The position numbers and the translations under genes are program-made. Of a DNA stretch of 10,074 nucleotides, positions 1-6,079 are shown piece by piece (the stretch's first letter is position 1; each line of letters begins with the position of its first letter). This DNA comes from Cyanobacteriota bacterium (GTDB lineage Bacteria; Cyanobacteriota; Cyanobacteriia; Leptolyngbyales; Leptolyngbyaceae). The stretch is taken from NCBI GenBank assembly GCA_027482985.1, contig JAIXVO010000508.1, positions 1 through 10,074 on the forward strand, read 5' to 3'. The notes under the pieces are model-generated. The model saw nothing but the letters and a program-made list of their open reading frames with translations. It did no database searches and was not told the DNA's origin.

Positions 1-714
1 AAATAGCTGAACGGGCATCAAAATCAAATCATCAAAATCCAGCGCATTATTCGCTGCTAACGTGTCTTGATAAGCGCTATACACATTCGCCAACACGCGC
101 CCTTTAAAGTTCGGCTGCTCCCGCTCCACATCCTGCGGCGACCACGATTGATTCTTGGCATTACTGATGGCATATCGCATCGATTTTGGATCAAATTTTT
201 TGTCATCCAAATTCAATTTTTGGGTGACAATTTCTTTCACCAAACTCTGAGCATCCGACTCATCAAAAATCGAAAAACTCCGGGTCCATTTACGCCCATT
301 CGAGTCCTGATATTTCTCAACATCCAATCGCAAAATGCGGGCACACAGCGCATGAAAGGTGCCAATCCACAGATCTTTGGTGATACTTTTATAGACTTGC
401 GATCGCAGTCGTGTTTGCAAATCGTTAGGGAGAGCATGAAGCGGCTTACTGTAATCACTCCGCGCCCGTTGATCGGCAAACAGTTTCTCGATCCGGTCTT
501 TCATCTCCCGCGCCGCCTTGTTGGTGAAGGTGACGGCCAGAATATTCTCCGGGTCAACGTGATGATTTAAAACCAGATTCGCAATCCGAAAAGTCAGGGC
601 ACGCGTCTTCCCCGAACCTGCTCCCGCGACAACGAGCAGCGGGCCAGAATGATGTTCGACGGCTTGACGCTGAGAATCGTTGAGCAGGCTGAGAAACTCT
701 TTAGCTTGAGTCAT
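1..714 (-). CDS. pcrA: UvrD/PcrA-type ATP-dependent DNA helicase, N-terminal part (cut by window edge)
   Basis: Superfamily 1A 3'-5' DNA helicases of this type unwind DNA during excision repair, replication restart and removal of RecA filaments in the cytoplasm. The minus strand reads without a stop from ATG at 712-714 to base 1, giving 238 codons of a protein usually 720-800 aa long. Visible motifs in order are the Q-motif LNDSQRQAV (residues 11-19), Walker A GAGSGKT (31-37), motif Ia TFTNKAAREM (62-71), motif Ib GTFHAL (119-124) and the family hallmark LDFDDLI (225-231), which normally sits just before the DExQDTN Walker B motif that lies outside the window. About 30 residues (roughly 80-113) between motifs Ia and Ib make this stretch longer than in Bacillus PcrA as I remember it. 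The gene is divergent from cobW. UvrD and PcrA cannot be told apart from the N-terminus alone; the family assignment is secure. Confidence 0.95.
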   Translation of the reverse strand, partial: MTQAKEFLSLLNDSQRQAVEHHSGPLLVVAGAGSGKTRALTFRIANLVLNHHVDPENILAVTFTNKAAREMKDRIEKLFADQRARSDYSKPLHALPNDLQTRLRSQVYKSITKDLWIGTFHALCARILRLDVEKYQDSNGRKWTRSFSIFDESDAQSLVKEIVTQKLNLDDKKFDPKSMRYAISNAKNQSWSPQDVEREQPNFKGRVLANVYSAYQDTLAANNALDFDDLILMPVQLF

Positions 715-835
715 GGCGGCAGGGGTGAAGGTCGCGATCGCAGGGCAACAACCGATCAGGATTGCCATACAAGGGTATCGCATCTTGCCCAAATCCGCTC
801 AGATCGCGAGGGGCGATCGGGGTTAAAGCAGTTAA

Positions 836-868
836 AGATCTGCGACTTCTCGCAGAAGTCGCAGATCT
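836..868. repeat. perfect 15-bp palindrome with 3-nt loop between divergent genes
   Basis: Bases 836-850 (AGATCTGCGACTTCT) are the exact reverse complement of 854-868, separated by CGC. The element lies 81 bp before cobW and 122 bp before the helicase start, so it is inside the shared divergent upstream region and no gene ends into it. There is no T-tract, which argues against a simple terminator. Perfect arms with a tiny loop look like a dispersed small palindromic element of the kind found in many copies in cyanobacterial genomes. A regulatory dyad or transcript hairpin is the alternative. Confidence 0.8.
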
Positions 869-949
869 GGGCGCTGGGCGATCGTTCGGGAGTTTGGCTG
901 ATCGTGATAAATTAAGGCTTCTGGCAACGACAGCAGGCAGTTAAGAACG

Positions 950-1984
950 ATGCATAAAATTCCGGTCACAGTCATCACAGGCTTTTTGGGCGCAGGTAAA
1001 ACGACATTAATTCGGCACCTGTTACAGAACAATCAGGGTCGCCGGATTGCCGTCCTGGTGAATGAGTTTGGGGAAGTGGGCATTGATGGGGAATTGCTGC
1101 AATCCTGCCAGGTATGCGACGAAGATGGCAATCCGGCGGATGCCAAGATTGTGGAACTGACCAACGGCTGTTTGTGCTGCACCGTGCAGGAAGAATTTTT
1201 GCCGATGATGCAAACCCTACTCCAGCGGCGAGAAGACCTGGATTGCATTGTGATCGAAACGTCTGGGTTAGCCTTGCCCAAGCCGCTGGTGCAGGCGTTC
1301 AAGTGGCCCGAAATTCGCACGGGGGCAACCGTCGATGGCGTGGTGACGGTGGTGGATGGCGAAGCCTTGGCGACTGGGCAACTGGTGGGCGACCTGGCAG
1401 CCTTGGAAGCCCAACGGTTAGCAGATGACAGCCTGGAGCACGAAACCCCGATTGAAGAACTATTTGAAGATCAACTGGCCTGTGCCGATTTGGTGTTGTT
1501 GACGAAGGGCGATCGCCTGAATGGGGAACAGCAACAGCAAGTGCAACAGTGGCTCCAGCAGGAACTCCGTGAAGGGGTGAAAATTGTGCCCTGCGATCGC
1601 GGTGCCATTCCAGCCGAAGTGTTGCTGGGCTTCAATGCCGCCGTCGAAGATCACCTCGACAGCCGCCCCAGTCACCACGATCACGAAGCCGAACACGATC
1701 ACGATGACGACATCAACTCGATTCCCCTCATCCTCGATCGCAGTTTTGAACCCGACCCCCTCATCCAACGGTTGAAGCAAGCCGTCCAGGAACAGGAAAT
1801 TTATCGCATTAAAGGGTTTGTCGCCGTCCCCAACAAAGCCATGCGGTTAGTGTTGCAGGGTGTCGGCGATCGCTTCGATTACTTCTACGATCGCCCCTGG
1901 CAAACCGACGAAGCCCGCACCACCAAACTCGTCTTCATTGGTCGCGATCTGCAGGCTGATCGACTACAAACCGCGATCGGCTGA
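950..1984 (+). CDS. cobW: CobW-type metal-binding P-loop GTPase (COG0523 family)
   Basis: A 344-aa G3E-family GTPase. Relatives use GTP hydrolysis to deliver metal ions; CobW is tied to cobalt insertion in cobalamin synthesis, while close relatives serve zinc homeostasis or nitrile hydratase. Visible motifs are the P-loop GFLGAGKTT (11-19), the metal-binding CLCC (74-77) of the CxCC signature, ETSG (103-106) as the Mg/switch II region, and TKGD (185-188) as a variant of the base-recognition NKxD. A histidine/aspartate-rich loop (about 242-254) is followed by the CobW C-terminal domain (about 258-340). The phrase DSLEHETPIEELFEDQLACADL (160-181) is characteristic of true CobW rather than YeiR/YjiA-type paralogues. 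An additional CxxC pair, C53 and C56, precedes the CLCC. The start is the first ATG after the palindrome, with only a weak Shine-Dalgarno. No cobalamin gene, B12 riboswitch or clear Zur box is visible nearby, so the cofactor is inferred from family only. Confidence 0.92.
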   Translation: MHKIPVTVITGFLGAGKTTLIRHLLQNNQGRRIAVLVNEFGEVGIDGELLQSCQVCDEDGNPADAKIVELTNGCLCCTVQEEFLPMMQTLLQRREDLDCIVIETSGLALPKPLVQAFKWPEIRTGATVDGVVTVVDGEALATGQLVGDLAALEAQRLADDSLEHETPIEELFEDQLACADLVLLTKGDRLNGEQQQQVQQWLQQELREGVKIVPCDRGAIPAEVLLGFNAAVEDHLDSRPSHHDHEAEHDHDDDINSIPLILDRSFEPDPLIQRLKQAVQEQEIYRIKGFVAVPNKAMRLVLQGVGDRFDYFYDRPWQTDEARTTKLVFIGRDLQADRLQTAIG

Positions 1985-1992
1985 TTGGGAAA

Positions 1993-2020
1993 GGCAGAGG
2001 GCAGAGGGCAGACGGCAGAA
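1993..2020 (+). repeat. heptameric tandem repeat, four units of GGCAGAN
   Basis: Four adjacent 7-bp units begin 8 bp after the cobW stop codon: GGCAGAG, GGCAGAG, GGCAGAC, GGCAGAA. This matches the general form of the short tandemly repeated repetitive (STRR) heptamers known from filamentous cyanobacteria. No coding function is seen. Confidence 0.75.
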
Positions 2021-2087
2021 GAGAAAGACCTTTGAGCGGTGAACCCATCACACGGCTCCACCACACCACCGCCTCGCCCTCAATCAC

Positions 2088-2108
2088 AGACGTGCCAGCG
2101 GCACGTCT
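2088..2108. terminator. hairpin in convergent intergenic region; terminator or dispersed palindromic repeat
   Basis: AGACGTGCC (2088-2096) and GGCACGTCT (2100-2108) form a perfect 9-bp stem with a 3-nt loop AGC. It lies between the convergent cobW and the 129-aa gene, where it could end transcription from both sides, although no U-tract follows on either strand. The sequence resembles the abundant GTAGAGACGTGCC-type palindromes scattered through cyanobacterial genomes, with the left flank (CACAG) diverged from the right flank (CTCTAC). Confidence 0.5.
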
Positions 2109-2153
2109 CTACGATTTCGCTCCATTCCGCTCCCGCCATCTCCCTTCCTTTCT

Positions 2154-2180
2154 CTCCTGGCTCCTGACTCCTGACTCCTA
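2154..2180. repeat. heptameric tandem repeat CTCCTGR, about 3.9 units
   Basis: Units are CTCCTGG (2154-2160), CTCCTGA (2161-2167), CTCCTGA (2168-2174) and a partial CTCCTA (2175-2180). On the minus strand it reads as purine-rich GGAGTCA units. The last unit overlaps the stop codon (2178-2180) of the minus-strand 129-aa gene. The whole stretch 2125-2180 is pyrimidine-rich on the plus strand. It is a second STRR-like array with a different unit from the one after cobW. Confidence 0.75.
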
Positions 2181-2567
2181 CCCAATCGGCATCTCCAACC
2201 ACTCCTGCAAATGCGCCTTCACCTGTTCAGCAAACACGGTGCGGTGCTCGAATTTCTCGGTGCGAATGGGTTTGCGATCGCTATCCAAAGTCCAGCCATA
2301 ATCGCTGCTAAGGCGCAAATTGCCCTGCCAGTCGGAAATCGAAAGCATCAACTGGGGGTTGGGACTGTTATCGATATCTTTCACCTTAAACACGTAGTTG
2401 TAGGTGTTTTGGGAAGCAGCGGCTACGGTTGATGATTGCCCTAACTCGTGTTTCAGCTTGGCTTCGACGGCAGCGGCTAAACCGGGAGTGGGGATGTCCT
2501 CCAGGGTTCTGACGGCCAGCGTCAGGGCGAAATAAAATTCTTCAACTGGCACAAACATCAACTGCAT
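2178..2567 (-). CDS. hypothetical protein, 129 aa
   Basis: I do not recognise this family. The protein is soluble, with no signal peptide, membrane segment or cysteine motif. It reads as a helical N-terminal part (about 1-45, including VEEFYFALTLAVRTLEDIP and EAKLKHELGQS), a Ser/Ala-rich linker (about 44-53), a beta-rich middle (about 54-95, with YNYVFKVKDID and LMLSISDWQGNLRLSSDYGW), and a helical C-terminus (FAEQVKAHLQEWLEMPIG). Composition and codon use match the neighbours, and the internal GCGATCGC is native-looking, so it is likely a real gene. The start is ATG at 2565-2567; the alternative ATG three codons later is possible, and neither has a strong Shine-Dalgarno. Its stop codon lies in the heptad array. 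It may be cotranscribed with the zinc-ribbon gene 75 bp upstream. Confidence 0.72.
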   Translation of the reverse strand: MQLMFVPVEEFYFALTLAVRTLEDIPTPGLAAAVEAKLKHELGQSSTVAAASQNTYNYVFKVKDIDNSPNPQLMLSISDWQGNLRLSSDYGWTLDSDRKPIRTEKFEHRTVFAEQVKAHLQEWLEMPIG

Positions 2568-2642
2568 AACATTCGCTCTGTCGGTTCAGAACCAGTATCT
2601 AGCGAATTGGGGACATTTGAGCAGCCCGTTTGTAGTCCAGCG

Positions 2643-3014
2643 TCAGGAGGTTTCCGTAGACTCCGGGGGAGCGGCGTTGGGTGCGGTCAAACTCCAGCGA
2701 TCGACAAACAGTGTCCCCACGCCCAGGAGCAACAGACCTGCTAACAGTGCCCCCCACACAGGCGAGCGAGTCAGGTTAAGATCCCGCAGAATGCGATAGA
2801 ACGGGTGACTTTCACGCCGGAGCGAGCGCTCCAACTTGGCCTGCCGGAGCCGAAATGGATCGCGCACAAAATGACCATTGCGACTGACCACAAGCCTTTC
2901 CTGGCAGTGTTCACAGACGACCAACCCGGAAAATAACGGATGCGGTTGGATGAGGCTGGAGTGCTGGCACAGCGGACAAACAGACGGATGAGCATCAAAC
3001 GTGGGAGCGTTCAT
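2643..3014 (-). CDS. zinc-ribbon protein with one C-terminal membrane helix (unknown function)
   Basis: The 123-aa product has CPLC (13-16) and CEHC (34-37), a C-X2-C-X17-C-X2-C arrangement expected to bind one zinc as a zinc ribbon. A basic, arginine-rich segment follows (about 51-77, with DPFRLRQAKLERSLRRES), then a single hydrophobic helix (about 86-104, VWGALLAGLLLLGVGTLF), and a Pro/Ser/Thr-rich tail. It looks like a membrane-anchored cytoplasmic zinc ribbon, but the topology is inferred. No specific family is recognised. I chose ATG at 3012-3014; reading further upstream to a TTG at 3054-3056 would add 14 residues with no better ribosome site. It is divergent from the first CLC gene and 75 bp upstream of the 129-aa gene on the same strand. 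Confidence 0.75.
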   Translation of the reverse strand: MNAPTFDAHPSVCPLCQHSSLIQPHPLFSGLVVCEHCQERLVVSRNGHFVRDPFRLRQAKLERSLRRESHPFYRILRDLNLTRSPVWGALLAGLLLLGVGTLFVDRWSLTAPNAAPPESTETS

Positions 3015-3389
3015 TCCAGATAATTTCAGTAGAAATGGCGAACGAGGCAACAGCAAACCCAGATCATTCTGCCTTAGTCTAGCGGGAATTTCTAGCAGTT
3101 CAGCTTAAGTTTTACAGTTTAGCCCCCGATCTAGCTTCAGGATTCCCGCTCTGGTTCAGGCGATCGCGGCAGGGAAAAAATCACGCTAAAAAATTTCGGA
3201 AAACCTTGCCATTCCTTCTTTCCAGAGAACAGTCCCGCACTCTAGAATAGAAACAGAACTGAGATTATACAATATTTCATTCCGCTGCTATCGCCGTCGC
3301 CCTGTGCAACGTGGCAGACTACGACGTGAGCGCGACCCGACCCTTTCCCACCCCAACGATCCTTCTGCCTCACCCTTTGTCTGTAATCA
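3015..3389. other. divergent intergenic spacer before the first CLC gene
   Basis: This 375-bp spacer separates the zinc-ribbon gene (minus) from the first CLC gene (plus). It is AT-richer around 3170-3290 and holds one HIP1 site near 3160. No open frame in it looks coding. A stop codon (TAA, 3384-3386) sits in frame just before the CLC start, so that gene cannot extend upstream. Apart from the candidate promoter listed separately, I see no RNA gene, riboswitch or operator that I can defend. Confidence 0.7.
3219..3248 (+). promoter_or_regulatory. possible sigma70-type promoter for the first CLC gene
   Basis: TTTCCA (3219-3224), an 18-bp spacer and TAGAAT (3243-3248) resemble a -35/-10 pair. 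A second -10-like stretch, TATACAAT, lies at 3266-3273. Either would leave an untranslated leader of more than 100 nt before the ATG at 3390. This is pattern matching only. Confidence 0.25.
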
Positions 3390-5312
3390 ATGAAAGTCAG
3401 CCCGCCCGTAGACACTGCACCGGCTCCATCGCCTCCAGTTCGTTCCACTACTGCTACGCCGCTTTCCACCTTTTTCAATAAGCTGCACCCCTCACCGGAA
3501 GCCATTGTCCTGTTCCTGGCGATCGTCATCGGCGGCGGGACCGGTTTAGCGGTCGTGCTGTTTCACTACCTAATTGGTCAAATCCACCATCTGATGCTGG
3601 CGGATTTGATGGGGGTAATGTCTCGGTGGGGCGCGTGGACGCTGGCGCTGATCCCCAGTTTGGGCGGCGTGGTGGTCGGCCTCATGCGCTGGCGGTGGCA
3701 GGACTTTGGAGCCACATTATCGTCCCTGATTGCCACACCACAATCCTCCCAGCGAGTTGCGATCGATAAGGCGGGGGCAAAGGCGATCGCGGCGGCAGTC
3801 TCGCTGGGGACTGGCGCATCGCTCGGTCCCGAAGGACCGAGTGTGGAAATTGGCGCAAACATCGGCGTGTTACTGGGGCAATGCTTACGGGTGTCGCAGG
3901 AACGGCAAAAGTTGTTGCTGGGGGCAGGCGCAGCAGCAGGATTAGCCGCTGGCTTTAATGCCCCGATCGCGGGCGTTTTCTTTGCGCTAGAAGTCGTTTT
4001 AGGCACCACGTTTGCCACGTCTGCAGTGAGTGTCGTGTTGCTGGCGGCGGTCGTAGCAGCGCTGATTTCCCAAATTGGCATGGGCGGACAACCCGCCTTC
4101 ACCCTGCCGCAGTACGATGTCCGCAGTCCGTTAGAACTGCCTCTATACCTGGGCTTAGGACTATTTGCCTGCCTGGTGGCGATCGTCTATACCCAGGCCA
4201 TTCAATTTGCCCAACGGTTGTTTCGCGGCGAAATTCCTGGGTGCAGCGGGTTTGCCCAAATTCCGGTGGTGTTGCGTCCCGTGATTGGGGGCATCTGTGT
4301 CGGCGGGGTGGCGCTGGAGTTTCCGCAAATTCTGGGCATTGGCTATGAAACGATCGAAGCCATGTTGCGGGATGTGCAATTCCCCATCCTGCTGTCGCTG
4401 TCCTTATTAGTTGCAAAATTATTAATGACCGCCATCAGTTCCGGGAGTGGACTGGTGGGTGGGTTATTCGCCCCTGCCATGTTTTTGGGCGCTTCTCTAG
4501 GTGCCGCCTATGGTACGGCGTTGCATCATATTCCCGCGATCGCCGCCTGGAATGTAGCGGCTCCTCCCGCCTATGCGATGGTCGGGATGGCGGCAGTATT
4601 GGCAGCGAGTGTCCGCGCCCCGCTCACGGCAATTTTATTGTTGTTTGAACTAACTCGCGACTACCGAATTATTTTGCCGTTGATGGCAGCCGTGGGCTTG
4701 AGTGTGTGGTTGATGGAACGCTTAAAACCCATCACCCAAAATATTCCCGCTGTCCAGCCGACTGAGTTAAAAGTCGAACCGAATCAAGATGCCGAAATGC
4801 TGTTGCATCTGACGGTTGCCGATGCCATGCAAACCACCTTTCTCACGGTACCCCAGTCTGTGAGCGTCCTGGAGGCTGGCTTAGTGCTGACGCGGCATCA
4901 GGCTCGCAGTGCTCTCGTGTTAGGGGAAGCTCAAATCTTAGTGGGCATTATCACCTTGCAAGATGTGAATCGGGCGATCGCCACCTTAGAAGCCAACGCC
5001 TCCGTCATTCCGATTACGGGCGAGGCAGAAACGATGCCCACCGTGGGTGACGTTTGTACTGCTGAACTCCTGGTAGCCTATGCAGACGAGTTACTGGTGG
5101 AAGCCAAAACTCGCATGGCAACGCGGGGCTTAAGACAACTGCCAGTTGTCAGCAAGGAAAATCTCCAGCAAGCGATCGGAATCTTAGACAAGGATCAAAT
5201 CGCCCTGGCCTGTAGTTTGGCGATTACGCAAGCCTCCCTTGATCGCCAATTGAACACGAAAATACCCGCTTCAGAACCGATTCTCATTCCTGTGATGAAG
5301 CAATCGGCCTAG
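3390..5312 (+). CDS. CLC-family chloride channel/transporter with C-terminal CBS pair
   Basis: A 640-aa inner- or thylakoid-membrane anion transporter. A Pro-rich cytoplasmic N-terminus (1-35) precedes the CLC membrane core (about 37-445). Core motifs are GPEGPSVEIG (146-155) with gating glutamate E148, FNAPIAGVFFALE (189-201) on helix F/G, GSGLVGGLFAPAMFLG (352-367) with the helix-N anion site, and RDYRIILP (423-430) carrying the anion-coordinating tyrosine Y425. Two CBS domains follow (about 474-532 and 552-610), which in CLCs often bind adenine nucleotides. Two features depart from E. coli ClC-ec1: the GSGIP motif with the central serine is absent (FGATLSSLIA at 106-115 occupies that region), and the internal proton glutamate (E203) aligns with V202. 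The GTGxSLGPEGPSVEIG form recalls the plastid-related plant CLC-e/f branch. The start is the first ATG after an in-frame TAA. Cl-, nitrate or another anion could be the substrate; ion and mechanism are not settled. Confidence 0.93.
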   Translation: MKVSPPVDTAPAPSPPVRSTTATPLSTFFNKLHPSPEAIVLFLAIVIGGGTGLAVVLFHYLIGQIHHLMLADLMGVMSRWGAWTLALIPSLGGVVVGLMRWRWQDFGATLSSLIATPQSSQRVAIDKAGAKAIAAAVSLGTGASLGPEGPSVEIGANIGVLLGQCLRVSQERQKLLLGAGAAAGLAAGFNAPIAGVFFALEVVLGTTFATSAVSVVLLAAVVAALISQIGMGGQPAFTLPQYDVRSPLELPLYLGLGLFACLVAIVYTQAIQFAQRLFRGEIPGCSGFAQIPVVLRPVIGGICVGGVALEFPQILGIGYETIEAMLRDVQFPILLSLSLLVAKLLMTAISSGSGLVGGLFAPAMFLGASLGAAYGTALHHIPAIAAWNVAAPPAYAMVGMAAVLAASVRAPLTAILLLFELTRDYRIILPLMAAVGLSVWLMERLKPITQNIPAVQPTELKVEPNQDAEMLLHLTVADAMQTTFLTVPQSVSVLEAGLVLTRHQARSALVLGEAQILVGIITLQDVNRAIATLEANASVIPITGEAETMPTVGDVCTAELLVAYADELLVEAKTRMATRGLRQLPVVSKENLQQAIGILDKDQIALACSLAITQASLDRQLNTKIPASEPILIPVMKQSA

Positions 5313-5331
5313 CGGGTTAGGGGCAGGTAAC

Positions 5332-5368
5332 TGGACGACAACAAAACCTAGCGGTTGCGACTCGTCCA
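5332..5368. terminator. imperfect hairpin between convergent genes, possible terminator
   Basis: TGGACGA (5332-5338) pairs with TCGTCCA (5362-5368), and CAAC (5339-5342) can pair inside with GTTG (5354-5357), leaving a 4-nt bulge. It lies 20 bp after the first CLC stop and overlaps the last codons of the minus-strand 39-aa peptide gene. There is no U-tract, so the terminator role is only a guess. The octamer CCTAGCGG occurs at 5308-5315 and 5347-5354, each copy containing a stop codon of one of the two convergent genes. Confidence 0.3.
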
Positions 5369-5467
5369 AATACCCGTAAACATCATGGTCATGCCACCCA
5401 GAAAAATCGCGATCGCGAGCAGCCCAGGTGCCACTGTCATCCAATCTACAGACTCTAAAAAACTCAT
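5348..5467 (-). CDS. small single-helix membrane protein, 39 aa (unknown)
   Basis: A short minus-strand frame from ATG (5465-5467) to TAG (5348-5350) encodes 39 residues. A short polar start (MSFLESVDW) is followed by one strongly hydrophobic stretch (about 10-34, including TVAPGLLAIAIFLGGMTMMF) and a positively charged end, TSRNR. The charge pattern suggests a single-pass helix with the C-terminus in the cytoplasm. It starts 33 bp downstream of the cyAbrB stop on the same strand, so the two could be one transcript. Cyanobacteria have many such tiny subunits of photosynthetic and NDH complexes, but I do not recognise this as any known one. No strong Shine-Dalgarno is visible. Support comes from the compact, well-formed membrane-protein composition and its placement; it could still be a chance frame. 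Confidence 0.6.
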   Translation of the reverse strand: MSFLESVDWMTVAPGLLAIAIFLGGMTMMFTGIWTSRNR

Positions 5468-5500
5468 AGCAGCAACGATAAAGAGCCCAACAATTGCGTC

Positions 5501-5884
5501 CTAGTCTTCCATACTATCCAGTTGTTTCAACTGAATATGTTTCCGCCCCAGAGAAATTTCAAATTCATCCCCTGGCTTCAAATCCATCTGCTTCGTGTAA
5601 GCGGCACCAATCAGCAAGTTGCCATTGGATTGCACACTAATCCGATAACTTGCACTGCGTCCACCCCGCCCATTCGCACTGGACTTACCATCCAACTCAA
5701 TCCCTTCAGCATCGATTAACGCATTCAAAAACTTCATCATGTTGACGCGTTCGACACCACTTTTAGTGACCGTAAAATAGCCACACTCCTTAGCTTTATC
5801 TTCCTTACTCAGACTCTCAAGTTCTTTGACTCGTTTCAGGAGAGACTCGCCCGTCAAAGGTTCAGACTTCTTCTTTTTAGACAT
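5501..5884 (-). CDS. abrB: cyanobacterial AbrB-family transcriptional regulator (cyAbrB)
   Basis: A 127-aa DNA-binding regulator of the cyAbrB family. Members are abundant nucleoid-associated or global regulators of carbon/nitrogen balance, hydrogenase and other genes. The sequence carries the family hallmarks: PLTGESLLKRVKELESLSKEDKAKECGYFTVTK (9-41), ERVNMMKFLNALIDAEGIELDG (45-66), NGRGGRSASYRISVQSNGNLLIGAAYTKQM (71-100) and LKPGDEFEISLGRKHIQLKQL (102-122). Unlike Bacillus AbrB, the SpoVT/AbrB-like DNA-binding fold is at the C-terminus (about 80-122). The Lys-rich start (MSKKKK) is unusual in length of charge but plausible. The ATG at 5882-5884 begins right after the start of the conserved block, and no better start is visible upstream. 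I cannot assign it to the cyAbrB1 or cyAbrB2 branch. It is divergent from the second CLC gene, so a shared control region is possible. Confidence 0.93.
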   Translation of the reverse strand: MSKKKKSEPLTGESLLKRVKELESLSKEDKAKECGYFTVTKSGVERVNMMKFLNALIDAEGIELDGKSSANGRGGRSASYRISVQSNGNLLIGAAYTKQMDLKPGDEFEISLGRKHIQLKQLDSMED

Positions 5885-5942
5885 TCACTTGCTGCTTCAA
5901 AAGAGTTTAACCGGACTCCAAGGGATTGAGGGTTCAGTTCAA

Positions 5943-5991
5943 TTCCAGACAGTTTGAATTGATAAACATCAACCTTGAAGTTTGTCTGGAA
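5943..5991. repeat. interrupted 9-bp inverted repeat upstream of cyAbrB
   Basis: TTCCAGACA (5943-5951) and TGTCTGGAA (5983-5991) are perfect inverted copies separated by 31 bp. They lie 59-107 bp upstream of the cyAbrB start codon, inside its likely promoter or leader. The spacing suits two half-sites about five helical turns apart or a long-loop RNA hairpin. No known regulator consensus is recognised. Confidence 0.5.
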
Positions 5992-6062
5992 CCATCCTAC
6001 ATCAAGACTCTGACATTGATACAAATAATTTTTCAAGCAACACTCTCAACCGATTTTATGCA

Positions 6063-6079
6063 GTCTATCGTTGATAGAC
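6063..6079. promoter_or_regulatory. GTCTATC-GTT-GATAGAC dyad, possible operator
   Basis: Two perfect 7-bp arms (6063-6069 and 6073-6079) flank a 3-nt centre. It sits 179 bp before cyAbrB and 388 bp before the second CLC gene. There is no T-tract after it and no gene ending here, so a protein-binding dyad is more likely than a terminator. The binding protein is unknown. Confidence 0.4.

Noticed and set aside
67..570. 167-aa plus-strand open frame at the left edge
   Set aside because: It is antisense to the helicase, whose motifs (GAGSGKT, TNKAAREM, GTFHA, DFDDLI) on the minus strand are unmistakable.
1993..2180. possible CRISPR array after cobW
   Set aside because: The repeats are directly adjacent 7-bp units with no spacers, and no cas genes are present.
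3578..4102. 174-aa minus-strand open frame inside the first CLC gene
   Set aside because: It lies antisense to a strong CLC coding sequence, is Ala/Pro/Thr-rich, and matches no family; it is a shadow of GC-rich codons on the other strand.
5854..6036. 60-aa minus-strand frame overlapping the start of cyAbrB
   Set aside because: It overlaps the cyAbrB start in another frame and has no coding character; the cyAbrB N-terminus is well supported.
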